Of a stretch of DNA of 64,000 nt, positions 32,916 to 43,228 are shown piece after piece. The notes beneath the pieces were generated by a model. The model was not told where the DNA came from. It worked only from the letters and a program-made list of their open reading frames with translations, and did not search any database. The stretch is taken from positions 558,001-622,000 of the forward strand of contig MCGO01000014.1 in assembly GCA_002104985.1 (NCBI GenBank), in the 5' to 3' direction. The DNA is from Rhizoclosmatium globosum (taxonomy: Eukaryota; Chytridiomycota; Chytridiomycetes; Chytridiales; Chytriomycetaceae). Numbering within the stretch: position 1 is the stretch's first letter; every line of letters begins with the position of its first letter. The position numbers and the translations under genes were made by a program.

Positions 32916-33490
32916 ATGTGTGTCCAATGTAGTATTCACACCTCTGCTAAGGCAGTATTCGTTGCTAAACTTGCTCTTAGTCTCGAGACAACAGCAATCA
33001 ATCTCATACTGACTTCCCAATGGTATACAGCACAAACATTTCCACACTCGATCTTGGCTTCATTCATTCAGCAGCTGCTCTTAGCTGGGGTGGACCATTT
33101 CTACATACAGTCCTGAAACGAGTCTCCATCGTCTCATATCTCTTTACCGGCTGGATAAATCCATTCAAATTCTTTGCATTCGCACTCTCGCAATACTTCT
33201 TTCTCGTGTCGGCGATGAAATATTCTGTTTTACAATGGCTTGGTGACAACGTTTCTGTCGTCATTCGAATTATCGTATCAATATCGAGCTTTGCTTTAAA
33301 GACTGCGGGATTTTGCTATTACTTTTATTACACTGGTGTTGGGATCTTGGCCACATGTATCGTACTTATGCTTGTCTTGGAAACTGTAGTGACAGATTTG
33401 CGAACATGGATGGACACTCGTTTAGGTATAATGGAAACATGGGAGATTGAAGAATATAATGGCGAAGCTGTTTTGGAAGTTGAGGAATAG
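32916..33490 (+). CDS. Small multi-TM membrane protein, unrecognised
   Basis: Exons 32916-33022 and 33085-33490 give about 170 residues; the 62-nt intron has GT-AG ends and keeps frame. Three or four hydrophobic segments are visible (KFFAFALSQYFFLVSAM, VSVVIRIIVSISSFALKTAG, GVGILATCIVLMLVLETVV), with an acidic C-terminus (EIEEYNGEAVLEVEE). A start at ATG 33020 without splicing is the alternative. No family recognised. Confidence 0.5.
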
Positions 33491-33528
33491 AAGTATCTAT
33501 TGAAATCTGGAGGAACTGAAACCAAGCA

Positions 33529-34031
33529 TTAAACATATCCAGTCTTTTTGCTCGAAGGTTCTCCGTATGCCCAAATCCAATAAATAAATGGCATTGACAT
33601 CAAAATGGATCCTGCTGCGATCAGGCCATATCCACTTTGAACATTTGACGAGAGGCCGGAAACCTTGCTGTACTGTACTCCAGTGTCGCAGAAGCCAACG
33701 ATCCAAGAGAATCCAACAGCAGAAAGACCCACGATCTAATGTACGTAAGTCATAAGCTGAAATTTTGAAAGACAGTTAAACTACTCACACCAATTCGGTT
33801 CATCTTCACATACCCAACTTCAGCAGCAATAATGTAGGCAATAAGCACTGCAAAGTAAGCCAGGTAAAATCCAGTCACGTTCTGAACTCCACCAACTAGA
33901 ACAATTCCAATAACCAAAAGAATCCAACCGATCTAGAAAGAAAGCCATTGAGTCAGCAGCACTGAATATAAGCGATATGTACATATGAGTGCGATTATAG
34001 CCGAGACAAGTGTTAGTTGAGGGAGCTTCAT
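33529..34031 (-). CDS. Small four-TM membrane protein, unrecognised
   Basis: Minus-strand exons: a first exon from ATG 34031, then 33932-33789 and 33735-33529. Segments IGWILLVIGIVLVGGVQNV, YLAYFAVLIAYIIAAEVGYV, VGLSAVGFSWIVGFCDTG and YGLIAAGSILMSMPFIYWIW are hydrophobic. The donor of exon 1 is unresolved: the obvious GT at about 33984 gives the wrong phase for exon 2, and an upstream GT at about 34007 fits phase but shortens the first membrane segment. Length is about 120-130 residues. The layout recalls small fungal four-TM proteins, but no name can be given. Confidence 0.55.
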
Positions 34032-34252
34032 GATTGCTTGGTTCGTTGCGACGTTTCTGACAATTTTATGCAATTTTTTTCGTTACTGTTGTCTTTCTTT
34101 CCTTTCTACCTATTTCATTTTTAAAAAGTGTGGCTCCATTCACGTGCAAGCTTTCCTGCAAGCTTTCCCCGTAAAATTATCAGACACGAGTTTTGAAGCT
34201 ATAAATTTTGACGCGTTTTTTGTGTTTGATAGTTTTTTACCAGCAACTAGCC

Positions 34253-36018
34253 ATGAAATTCTTCGCATTGATTGCTACTCTTACTGTTCCTGCACTTGCA
34301 TTCCAGTGTACACAAGAGTTGTCAAGGCTGGTGACACATGCGCCAAGATCGCTGCTCGTGTTGGGGCTGGTGAGTAGGGCCTTACCCGGTTCGGTTCGGT
34401 TCGGTTTCGGTTTGAACCGCTAACCAAATCTAAACCACGGTTTGGAACCGCTAACTGATCTCAAACCGCGGTTCAAGCCGCGGTTTGATAACGGTTTTGT
34501 TGTTTATTTGTAATCAAAATAAAATCATTGATTTTCAGTGTCAAGCAAGTACATAATGACCGTATCAGTCTCTGCCACATCATCATCATCTTGATTAATA
34601 ATAGTAGAGCAAACATTGCTGGGAGCAACAGGAAAAACAACAGACGGCAAAGTGAAAGAACTCCAAGATGCCACTCATGTTGTCAGGAACCTCAGTGTTG
34701 AAAGCGAAGGCCAGTAGCTCAAGTACAAAGGGTTCATGGTGGTCTGAAAAGTTGGCTGCATCATGCACACAGGTGTACTTTTGGAAGACATCTCATTTTT
34801 GGATGATTTCTCCAGTGATTTTTCATTCTCTTTTTATATGGTCCACTGAAAAAAACAAAAAACACAGCTCTCTATCGGGTCATTCTTGTACTTCGGGTCT
34901 TTTCACGGAACCGTGAAGGGAAACCGGTTTGAACGGTTTGGTTCGGTTTGGTTCACGGTTCAAACCGCTTGCCAAAGCTAAACCACGGTTCATTAAGTAC
35001 ACAAAACGGTTCGGTTTCAAACCGCGGTTCAAACCGAACTGGGGAAGGTCCTACTGGTGAGTTCCAGATCGTTACATGGAACAAGGGAATTCAGTGCCCA
35101 AACCCGCTTGTTGGCTCCGAAGTCTGTGATGTAGCCATTGACGACGATCTTCCTGCCCCTGGAATCGGTGGTCCCCGACCAGTTCGCCAGCGTGGTCCAC
35201 CTATTGCTGGAAATTCGTATTCATACTGTGACAAGGACTGGCAAGCTGCATTGACCTTCGACGATGGTCCAGGAAAGTGGACTGGAGAATTGTTGGACTA
35301 CCTGGCAGAGCAAGGGATTAAGGTGAGTTGAATTGAGTGTAAATTAGATCTAGACACTTATGAGCCTCCCCTTAACGTTATCTCATAATAGGCCACGTTC
35401 TTTGTGAACGGCAAGAACTGGAACTGCATCTACAATCCAATCTATACAGACTTCCTCATCCGCGCTTACAATGAAGGCCACCAAATCGGACACCATACGT
35501 GGTCCCACAAGGCGCTTACTGAAATCTCTGATGATCAAGTCCACCAAGAAATGCAACTTCTTGATGACGCCTTTTACAGAATCCTCGGCTTTGTACCAAG
35601 ATACATGCGTCCACCATACGGCGCAGGAGTCCGCGATCCTCGTATCGAAGCAATCATGAAACAAAGAGGGTACGTGATTGTTGGTTGGAGCGTGTACAGC
35701 TACGACGCCGATATGGATGATGGACGTCCAGCTGGGAAACATCTTGTTTCTGACGAAACCTACATCAACGTCACACATTCGCGATTGGAACACCAGACTT
35801 CTGAGGAATATAACCCAGGCGGTGGGTACATTACGTTGAACCATGACGTTTATGAGCGCACGGTCAAGAACACTACGGTATTTGAGGTTGAGTTGTTGCG
35901 GTCTCTTGGATACAATCCAGTTCCTGCCTCGATTTGTCTTGGGGATCCCAACCCACAGAACTGGTACCGTAATTACACTACTCCAGAAGCTAGGAACAAT
36001 GCTACCTGGGTGTGCTGA
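34253..36018 (+). pseudogene. LysM-NodB chitin deacetylase, broken by frameshift and insertion
   Basis: A signal peptide (FFALIATLTVPALAFQC) opens at ATG 34253. The following LysM motif (VVKAGDTCAKIAARVGAGE) lies in another frame, so about one base is missing near 34315. A 679-bp element then interrupts the coding sequence after GAG. Downstream, 35054-35322 and 35392-36018 (one intron) encode the rest intact: TFDDGP, HTWSH, MRPPYG and ITLNHD, the NodB/CE4 metal-binding and catalytic motifs. Intact relatives would be secreted and deacetylate chitin in the wall. The downstream part shows no stops, so inactivation looks recent. Confidence 0.85.
34375..35053. mobile_element. Non-autonomous hAT-like DNA transposon
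   Basis: The 679-bp element is bounded by a perfect 8-bp duplication CTGGTGAG (34367-34374 and 35054-35061). Terminal inverted repeats start TAGGGCCTTACCCGG on the left and TAGGACCTTCCCCAG on the right, 19 of 22 bases matching. Both ends carry many subterminal copies of GGTTCGGTTT and AACCGCGGTT. 8-bp target duplications, TAGGG-type ends and subterminal repeats are typical of the hAT superfamily. No transposase frame is intact inside, so an autonomous relative elsewhere would be needed for movement. Confidence 0.85.
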
Positions 36019-36105
36019 AAGATAGGCGGCGTTCCGAATTCTTAGACACAAAATAAAAGTACTCACTTTCCTTACATATTGTCGTATTTCTACTAATTTT
36101 CAGCT

Positions 36106-36179
36106 GCCTTCTTAGCTCAGTTGGTTAGATCGCCTGCCTAGTAAGCAGGAGGCCACCAGTTCAAATCTGGTAGAAGGCA
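36106..36179 (+). tRNA. tRNA-Thr (anticodon AGT), second copy
   Basis: 74 bases, identical to the tRNA at 8084, with the same CAGCT just upstream and TTTT shortly downstream. It lies between the first and second chitin deacetylase relics. Confidence 0.95.
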
Positions 36180-36365
36180 CGTTTTGCTCCGCGTTGCTAT
36201 GAATTTTGACTTTGGTTTTCATTGGTTTGCAGTGAACCAAGGCACGGTAAAATATTTGCATTAAAGAAATATTGTTGAGTCTGACGCTGAGGAGTTGATT
36301 TCCATCACCACAACCCAACACCCACCATAACAACCTACTCTTCTAAAATATCAAAACGTTGTAGC

Positions 36366-36437
36366 GGGCCTCACGGGGAATTGAACCCCGGACCTCTCGC
36401 ACCCAAAGCGAGAATCATACTACTAGACCATAAGGCC
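36366..36437 (-). tRNA. tRNA-Pro (anticodon TGG)
   Basis: On the minus strand, acceptor strands GGCCTTA and TGAGGCC pair (one G-T), the D arm is GGTCTAGTAGTATGAT, the anticodon arm is CTCGC-TTTGGGT-GCGAG with TGG, and the T arm is CCGGG-GTTCAAT-TCCCCG-like. The discriminator base is C. TTTT lies about 10 bases past the 3' end. No intron. Confidence 0.92.
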
Positions 36438-36525
36438 GCTGGTAGTGTTGAAAAGCTATATGGGTTATATAATAAATTATATTCAAAAAAACTTTTCATT
36501 CAGAGGCATGACCATCGTGTATTAT

Positions 36526-36871
36526 TTATCTTTGTTTATGTACAATGAACAAATGTTTGGATGCAATCGGCTTGCACTGCCATTCCCATGGTTGACAATC
36601 CCCACGTTGTTCTTTGCACACCCAGGTTTCTGGATTCCTTTCCTCAGGAGTTGTATAATGGCTGTACCATCGTCGAGTGCACCAATACAGACAGTTGATC
36701 CGATGACTGGATCGGACCAACATTCCAAGAAACAAACTGGAACTGGGCGGCTCCAACAGAGAAAGCAAGTGATGCACAAGTGTCTCCAGCTTTAACGATG
36801 TCCGTAAGTAGGCACTGGAAGGCCAGTGTGTTCGTGGCAGAGAGAAGTGCAACTACAATCAGTAGTATCAT
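36526..36871 (-). pseudogene. Chitin deacetylase relic lacking the NodB domain
   Basis: From ATG 36871 on the minus strand: a signal peptide (LLIVVALLSATNTLAFQC), LysM (IVKAGDTCASLAFSVGAA) and WNVGP. The frame then breaks near TCATCGGATC. In another frame WYSHYTTPEERNPETWVC appears, which matches the extreme C-terminus of the intact-type sequence at 35970-36018 (NWYRNYTTPE, ATWVC). The whole catalytic region between is missing. The remaining ends show that this locus once held a full copy. Confidence 0.75.
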
Positions 36872-36939
36872 TTCTTTTCTACTTTCTTCTTTTCTTCTTT
36901 TCTTTTTCTCTTTTCTTATTATTTCGTTTTAATTCTCTC

Positions 36940-37776
36940 ATGTCCATTATTTCTCCAAAACCAATAATGAGCAACCCAGAACCAACAGCAGAACCAGAAC
37001 CAACTGAGGAAGAGCAGCGCAACCAGCACCTTCTCGCACCAATTTCGCTGTCTCTGAATCCAAAAGGAACAATCTTTCTTGGCTACGAAACTCCAAATGG
37101 CTCAATGTACCTTGCCCTTTCAACGGGAACCTTTGAGAAACCTGAAACACTCCCCGTCCCAACTTCGGTTCTCTCGTCACTTGTCGTCCTTCATCCTGAT
37201 CAATCTCTGCATCCAAAACAAGAAATCTCAGCAGAGTCAATGTCAATCCCACTCACAGAACAAGAATGGCTCTTTGCCCGCGAATTGGTCAACAAATCTG
37301 TGCCTGGAACCTTCCCTGAATTCCTTTCCTACCCTGACTTTCTCAGAAATACTCTAAAAGTATATCTCGACAACTTTGATGAATACGAAGCCCTCTCTTT
37401 CCCAATGGCTTTCAGAAAGTCGTTCAAATCGTTTGCCGATCAACCAAAGGCCGAGAGAGGCGAATTCGGGGCATATGTCAGTAGGAAGTTTAGAGAAAGT
37501 AGTCAGAATCCTATGGTGCTTGATTGGGTTGCTTGGGCTGGAACGATCTTGCATGCGTTGAAGGTGTTGGAGGATTTGGATCCACGCGCAAAAGAGTTTG
37601 GATTGTATGTAGAACGGAAGGAAGACACTGTGCAAGACTCTAAAAAACAGAGTGGTGTAGCGGGAAAGCTCAAGGCAAAGAAGGGCGTGTTTTTCATCCC
37701 TGTTGATATCGTTCTCATGATTTCTGTTATGGTGTTTCTTGTTGCATGGTTCATGGGATGGATTCGGTACAACTGA
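36940..37776 (+). CDS. Tail-anchored membrane protein, unrecognised
   Basis: Single exon; ATG 36940 and ATG 36967 are both in frame, and the second opens an acidic, Pro/Glu-rich start (SNPEPTAEPEPTEEEQRNQH). About 270-280 residues. The body is soluble and helical, with Phe-rich stretches (FPEFLSYPDFLRNTLKVYLD, AFRKSFKSFADQPKAERGEF). The last 30 residues form a single hydrophobic segment (IVLMISVMVFLVAWFMGWI) ending in RYN, as in tail-anchored proteins of the ER or mitochondrial outer membrane. No family recognised. It overlaps nothing and is divergent from the deacetylase relic at 36526. Confidence 0.6.
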   Translation: MSIISPKPIMSNPEPTAEPEPTEEEQRNQHLLAPISLSLNPKGTIFLGYETPNGSMYLALSTGTFEKPETLPVPTSVLSSLVVLHPDQSLHPKQEISAESMSIPLTEQEWLFARELVNKSVPGTFPEFLSYPDFLRNTLKVYLDNFDEYEALSFPMAFRKSFKSFADQPKAERGEFGAYVSRKFRESSQNPMVLDWVAWAGTILHALKVLEDLDPRAKEFGLYVERKEDTVQDSKKQSGVAGKLKAKKGVFFIPVDIVLMISVMVFLVAWFMGWIRYN

Positions 37777-37917
37777 ATCATATTTATTAGAATAAACTAA
37801 GGTGATTTTTCAGATGATAATGACCAAAAAAGGCGTTGTATGGTAAATGTATTTGCTTACTTCAAAAATCATCAACTATCATATAAAACGGAAAATATAG
37901 AAATTAGCTTCAGATTT

Positions 37918-38988
37918 TTAACAGACCCAAGTTGCATTGTTTCTTTTTTCAGGAGCTTTGTAGTTTCTGTACCAGTTCTTTGGGTTTGGATCACCAAGAC
38001 AAACGGACGCAGGAACAAGGTTGTATCCACTGGTACGCAACAACTCAACCTCAAATGGCGTAGAAATTTTTACAGTACGCTCGTAAACGTCGTGGTTCAG
38101 AGTGATATAAGCACCGCCAGGATTATACTTGTCTGAGATTTGATTAACCATACGTGTCTGAGTAACGTTCTTGTACATCAACAAGATGCTCTCCCGCTGG
38201 ATTAGCATCATCAAAGTCTGCATCATAGTCAAACATACTCCATCCTACAATGACGTATCCTCTCTGCTTCATGAGAGCCTCAACACGAGCGTCGTGAACG
38301 CCAGCTCCATAAGGTGGGCGCATGTATCGTGGAACAAATCCAAAGATTCTTTGGAACGCATCTTCAAGACGCTGCATTTCTTGGTGCACTTCAGCATCTG
38401 AAATTTCTGTCAGGGCCTTGTGGGACCATGTATGGTGTCCAATTTGATGACCTTCCTTGTGAGCCCGAATGATAAAATCAGTGTATGGCTTGTCGTAGAT
38501 ACAGCTCCAGTTGTTTCCATTGACAAAGAAAGTCGCCTGTGAAAGATAACGAAAGGTTAGCCACAAGTGCAATTGAGAGTTACCAAATTAACCAACTTCA
38601 CCTTAATTCCTTGCTCCATCAGGTAATCCAACAACTCTCCCGTCCAGTCTCCAGGCCCATCATCAAACGTAAGCGCAACTTGCCATGCCTTATCGCAATA
38701 GGTGTACGACTTTCCAGCAACAGGTGGACCTCGTTGCTTAACTGGACGAATTCCTCCAAACCCAGGTGCAGGCAATTCATCTGGAATAGCTGTGTCGCAA
38801 ACGAAAGACCCAACGCGTGGAGTAGGGCATTCAATGCCCTTGTTCCATTCCACGATTTGGAACTCTCCAGCACCAACGTTTGCTGCAATGGAGGCGCAAG
38901 TATCGCCGGCTTTGACTGTGATGGAGTGGAGGCATTGGATCGCGAGAGCTGGAGCCGCAAGTGTGGCTAGTACGAAATTGAGTCTCAT
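37918..38988 (-). pseudogene. LysM-NodB chitin deacetylase with C-terminal frameshift
   Basis: Minus-strand exons 38988-38602 and 38536-37918. A signal peptide (LNFVLATLAAPALAIQC), LysM (TVKAGDTCASIAANVGAGE), and NodB motifs TFDDGP, HTWSH and MRPPYG are intact in frame. After GEHLVD about 8 bases are missing relative to the copy at 35740. The frame then ends early (ERYSDTYG, TAA), while NVTQTRMVNQ, ITLNHD and ATWVC continue in another frame. The truncated product would lack the ITLNHD strand with its catalytic His. A 1.43-kb transposon-like element begins 36 bases upstream of the start codon, so the promoter is probably displaced too. Confidence 0.8.
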
Positions 38989-39024
38989 CTTTTTTTTTTG
39001 TTGAGGACAAGAAATTGAATGAAG

Positions 39025-40453
39025 GAGTGAGTCGGCGATTCGAGCCCAAAGTCGGCAATCCCGGCCCACTCCAAAACTGATAAAACAATAAATAACTCCA
39101 TTTTCGTTTTATTTCGTATCACGAAACTATGTGAATATTAAAGATAATATAAAATACTATGAAATGGCAGAAGAATGTGCGGTTTGGAAAGAATGGTGAG
39201 GAGCAGTGCCAGGTTTATGTTGAATGCAACATCTTGGCTTATAGCTCCTCTCACAGCTATCATAACCACCTAAAAACGCAGGAAGTAAAAGAAAATAAAT
39301 AGTTTATGCTTTTAAAATATATAAGAGGGAGCTCAGAGCCTTCCTCCTTCTTTGCCGCTCTCTTGAAAATGATACAAAAAATTTAAACAAGTCCAGTTCA
39401 TCTGGCGTATCTCTTACTGTCCAATAAATTATATAAATTGTATTCAAATATAAACATACTGCTCTCCTCAGAAGTATAGGACGTTTGAACGTAAGGAGAG
39501 TGCGTATTGTTACGGGATAGAATTGTAAAAATCAACCATTATTTGCGCTAGAAGCTTTGATTGCAGAAACTTCAAACTTTCGCTAAGTATTATTTTTTGT
39601 TTATACTATATTCACGCACACTCTCAGCAGAACTGCATAAACCTTGAGGCAGCTAGGATTTGTGGTTACCACCCTTCCAAGAGCCACTCCTTGAAACAAA
39701 TTGTGCAGGCTTACAGTTGAACATTTGTGAATTTTAATTGTATAAATATTACTATTATAAGTTTATTGCTCGTAATTACCGCTGATTCAACGGCTGGTGC
39801 ATGAAAGAAGATCACCTTGAAATATGCAATTTTCCAGAAGGTCCCCAGAACAAGATAACATCCTCAGCTTCCACAGATTTATTAATTAGTACTTGTTTAT
39901 ATCATTCACAGCATGGGACGCTCTCAAATAAAAAGGCTCAGAAGTAAAGCCGAATAGAATGTAACAATGTCATAACCCAAATAATTACAGTTCCCAGATA
40001 GTTTAAAGCCTAAAACTCTCGACTAATCAAATAAAATAGTTAATATAACAACGAGCATAGATAATAACTTATCAGAAGAGGCGCCAATTCCAAAATAGTT
40101 GGTGGTAGTTTCAAACAACAGTCTATTATTCGAAGGAGACAATGATAATTGCATTAAATACAATAAAATCCAATAAATAAATGGTTTATATCTGATGTGC
40201 GTGAATGAGATGAGTGGAGAAAGCTGCCTCAGTGCGTTGTTGAAGATGAAGTGTTGAGTTAGAAATCTGGACCTAACTAATTAAAACGAACAGACTGGCC
40301 TAAGCCTTCTTAATTATAATATCATTGCGTAATTTACAATGTTTGTACTTTATTTGAGGAATTAATCTCAACGGGTTCTGCGGTAAATGCAGCTGGAAGT
40401 TTTTTGGGGTGGGCCGGGATTGCCGACTTTGGGCTCGAATCGCCGACTCACTC
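39025..40453. mobile_element. 1.43-kb TIR element without coding capacity
   Basis: Terminal inverted repeats of about 51 bp (39025-39075 and 40403-40453) match with one mismatch. They begin GAGTGAGTCGGCGATTCGAG and continue through CCCAAAGTCGGCAATCCCGG. A 3-bp AAG flanks both ends (39022-39024 and 40454-40456), which would fit a 3-bp target duplication as in CACTA/EnSpm-like elements, although the terminus is not CACTA. The 1.3-kb core is AT-rich with no open frame, so it is non-autonomous. No other copy is seen in the window. Confidence 0.75.
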
Positions 40454-40804
40454 AAGGGAGTTTTCACAAGCCTGACACAACACACGCGTGAAGCGGAGGT
40501 GTCCGTTTTCGAATTTTCTCAAATAAGGTATATATATTTGTTATTTATAGGCAAAGGGGCTTTATTGTGGCTTACTTCTCAGGGATCATATTCCAACTGT
40601 TTCTATTGGAGGATTACACACGAAAACAAATCGTGACTGGCGGAGCAAATAATTGAGGCCGAGCCCTTTTGTTAGTTGCGGTCTGTCGAGGACAGAAACC
40701 ATGACTATGCTCTTCCCGAATGAGAAGCAATTCTACCTGGGTTTACTGATTTATGAACCCAATCCTCTGAGACTTTGTTTTCTCTCTCTCTTTCTTCACT
40801 ATAT
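40454..40804. other. Intergenic, nothing supported
   Basis: No open frame with domain content. Poly-pyrimidine CTCTCTCTCTTTC lies at about 40781-40793, close to the 3' end of the acetyltransferase gene. Confidence 0.5.
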
Positions 40805-41395
40805 TTATTTGGATATTATGTCTTTCATTGACTTCCATCCCAACGCTACAGCTTGCCTGCTCTGTCCGCCATACTCACTGGTTTCAAAGTCCCACAGCCA
40901 TTCTGCCCCCACTTTCTTGTAGAATGAAATAGCACGTTGGTTCTGTTGGAAAGCTTTGACAACAACACCCCCAGTCATGTCCGAAAGGGAAAGCATTAGC
41001 CGTACTGCTTCGACAATGAGTGACTTTGATATTCCACATCCTTGATACTTTTTGGCAACGTGAATAGTTTCGAGGGATATCGGGTACTGTGTTTCAGAAG
41101 GCTCTGGGTTTGGTCCAAGTTCACAGTATCCTACGACTTGGTTTTCTGATGTGACTGCCACTACGTATATCGATGGTATCGTATGTTTTGAGTCGTGAGT
41201 CTGAGACCACTGTTGGAGGAGAGACTCTCGACGGGATTGGTTGACATTCGTGACAAACTCTAAAGGCATGATTTCTGTTGAAACATAGGTCTCAATCCAG
41301 CTTTGGTTTATCATTTCCGCTGCAGCTAGAGCATCGGATGGAAGTACTCGCCGAATTGATATGGAGGGTGATGGGTTGATGGGACGTTGTGACAT
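40805..41395 (-). CDS. GNAT-family N-acetyltransferase
   Basis: Single exon, 196 residues. The GNAT fold is visible in order: IRRVLPSDALAAAEMINQSW (strand 1, helix 1), SIYVVAVTSENQVVGYCELG (strands 2-4), then LETIHVAKKYQGCGISKSLI, the acetyl-CoA loop with a Q-G-C-G-I variant of the Q/R-x-x-G-x-G/A motif, and FQQNQRAISFYKKVGAEWLW (motif B). The substrate is not predictable; small molecules or proteins are both possible. The start is the ATG at 41395; no better upstream start exists. Confidence 0.85.
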   Translation of the reverse strand: MSQRPINPSPSISIRRVLPSDALAAAEMINQSWIETYVSTEIMPLEFVTNVNQSRRESLLQQWSQTHDSKHTIPSIYVVAVTSENQVVGYCELGPNPEPSETQYPISLETIHVAKKYQGCGISKSLIVEAVRLMLSLSDMTGGVVVKAFQQNQRAISFYKKVGAEWLWDFETSEYGGQSRQAVALGWKSMKDIISK

Positions 41396-41596
41396 CGGCA
41401 ATAGGGTTCTTATCGTTAATTAAAATATGAAAGAGACACAGTTCAAAAGAAAAAAAAAGAGAATATTGTTTATTTTATTTGAAATTGGAGAAATAGAATG
41501 AATAAATATACGTTGTACTTGAACTCTGTGATCCAAAAGTGGAGATTCACAAGAAAAAGCCCTCTGTGCCCTCTGTCGCCATCAAACTTCACCTCG

Positions 41597-41998
41597 ATGA
41601 CCTTAACCACCGCATTCGTTTACCTGTTCCTCGCTTTAGCCATCACATCATCAGCAAGCCCGATTCAAAGGAATGCATGTACAGCTTCAGTATCCGACCT
41701 TACAGCACATACGATGGCATGTAGGGGTTATTCTTGTTATGGATACGAGGCTTTATGTCAGATTCCAGCGGATTGCTGTCGAGGGGTGAGGGTTACGTTG
41801 AAGAAACTCGGAATTGCTAACAGAAATCCAAGGTGATCCCAAGGCTATTGGACCAAGTCAAGCGCACATGCCATCCTTCAGTTACACAATTACAGGTGGA
41901 TGAGATTGTGGTTCTTTGCAGGTTTGAATTTCATATGTCCTGTTTCGTTATTCTAAACACTTATTTACAGTCAAGTTGGGGTGTTCATTGAGGAATAA
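41597..41998 (+). CDS. Small secreted cysteine-rich protein
   Basis: Exons 41597-41785, 41833-41921 and 41971-41998 give 101 residues; all junctions are GT-AG and in frame. A signal peptide (TTAFVYLFLALAITSSASP) is followed by a mature part of about 80 residues with eight Cys (NACTAS, TMACRGYSCYGYEALC, PADCCRG, RTCHP, VVLCS). An even number of cysteines suggests four disulfides. No known family is recognised. Such peptides are often effectors, antimicrobials or wall proteins, which here is speculation. Confidence 0.6.
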
Positions 41999-42053
41999 AC
42001 GTTCCTTTTATGTATTTATTGAAGAAATAAACAAGCTACATTCGTTTACATTG

Positions 42054-43228
42054 CTATTCAACTTCCGTAATTCTTTCATCAGCCAAAAAGTTGGTCTTTT
42101 CAGACACAACTGACGTTGCCAGAATATTTGAAGCCCTTCTCGTCATACCAGTATTTACTCTTAGAACGCTGGATCGTCGCGTGGCACTGGGCTCAGTGTT
42201 AGGGTCAGGTTGAATAACACCAGCCATTTCAAGCAATTTTGTATTCTCGCCTTCGATTTTGCTTCCATTACTTTTTTTAGTTGAGCTTTGGCTGCTAATA
42301 CGGTGATGAAGGACAATAGCTGCGATGCGATTTGTTAGATGATGATAATCAATACGGTTATACTTGCCAAGCATAAAGTGTTTATCCAACCATATATTTA
42401 GCACAAGCATCAATGCTGCTGTCGTCGATTCCATCGCCACACCGACGGAATGCTGGACAACCTCAAATCCAAGTGCTGAAAAAACAACGGCAACCAAACT
42501 GAACAAAACACACGAAATCAGGAGAACGTACAAGTACTGAATCACAGACGCAACATTTCTCTTGTCCTCTTCGGATGTAATCACCATTTCGACTTTAAGA
42601 CTTTGGACGATATTCTTTTGAATGTATTTGTAGTAGTTTGCGATTGCGTATAGCTTGTACACATCGAACGTGAGGTTTCCAAGTAAGTTTGAAACTTTGC
42701 TTATAGTTCCAATGGGCGTCATGAAGGAATGGATAAAGTTGCTTTCTGCTTCGAGGACGTCGAGGTTGATTCCGGCAATGTAAAACACGAGAGCGAATCA
42801 AACTCCTTTCGCCAGAACGATAATAACAGCACTTATTAAAGCAACAATTTTCCAGTATGGGACATCCATCGCGTGGAGCTTTTGTACAACTAAGAACTGT
42901 AGTGTCGCCTGTGAGCAATGTGACAATTCTCCCAGTAGACACAAACCATCATTAGCATCTGATACACGAGCGTCGAAGCACACGATACTACAAGGATCAA
43001 TAAAGTAGATAGAGAGAAAATTTCATTGTTGATGTCGAGTGTGACATAGATCCCGCTTGTTGCGTGAACAAAGAAGACGATCGCTGTAGTCAAGCTGAGC
43101 CATTTCGCGAGAGAAAGCTTCTTTTCGGGATAATCTAGGTTTGATTTTAAGACTGTTCCTACACAGTATATACTGATGCCAATTGTGGAGGAGAATAGGG
43201 CAAGGACGATTATGCGGCGAATGACCAT
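42054..43228 (-). pseudogene. Multi-TM protein with an in-frame TGA
   Basis: From ATG 43228 (VIRRIIVLALFSSTIGISIY) the frame runs to a 38-nt intron near 42942-42905 (GTTTGT to CACAG). It continues as ATLQFLVVQKLHAMDVPYW and VALISAVIIVLAKGV, meets TGA at 42800-42798, and goes on in the same frame for 246 codons (FALVFYIAGINLDVLEAE, VLLISCVLFSLVAVVFSALG) to a cytosolic Ser-rich tail. About six membrane segments would result if the stop were read. No splice variant removes the TGA cleanly. It is either recently inactivated, a read-through gene or a sequence error. The family is unrecognised. Confidence 0.55.

Noticed and set aside
36826..36939. N-terminal extension of the tail-anchored protein with a poly-Phe hydrophobic stretch
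   Set aside because: The T-rich stretch looks like a promoter pyrimidine tract; ATG 36940 or 36967 gives a normal soluble N-terminus.
12554..42800. Reassigned stop codons as an explanation for in-frame TAA and TGA
   Set aside because: TAA and TGA both end clearly complete genes in the window, so a variant code does not fit.
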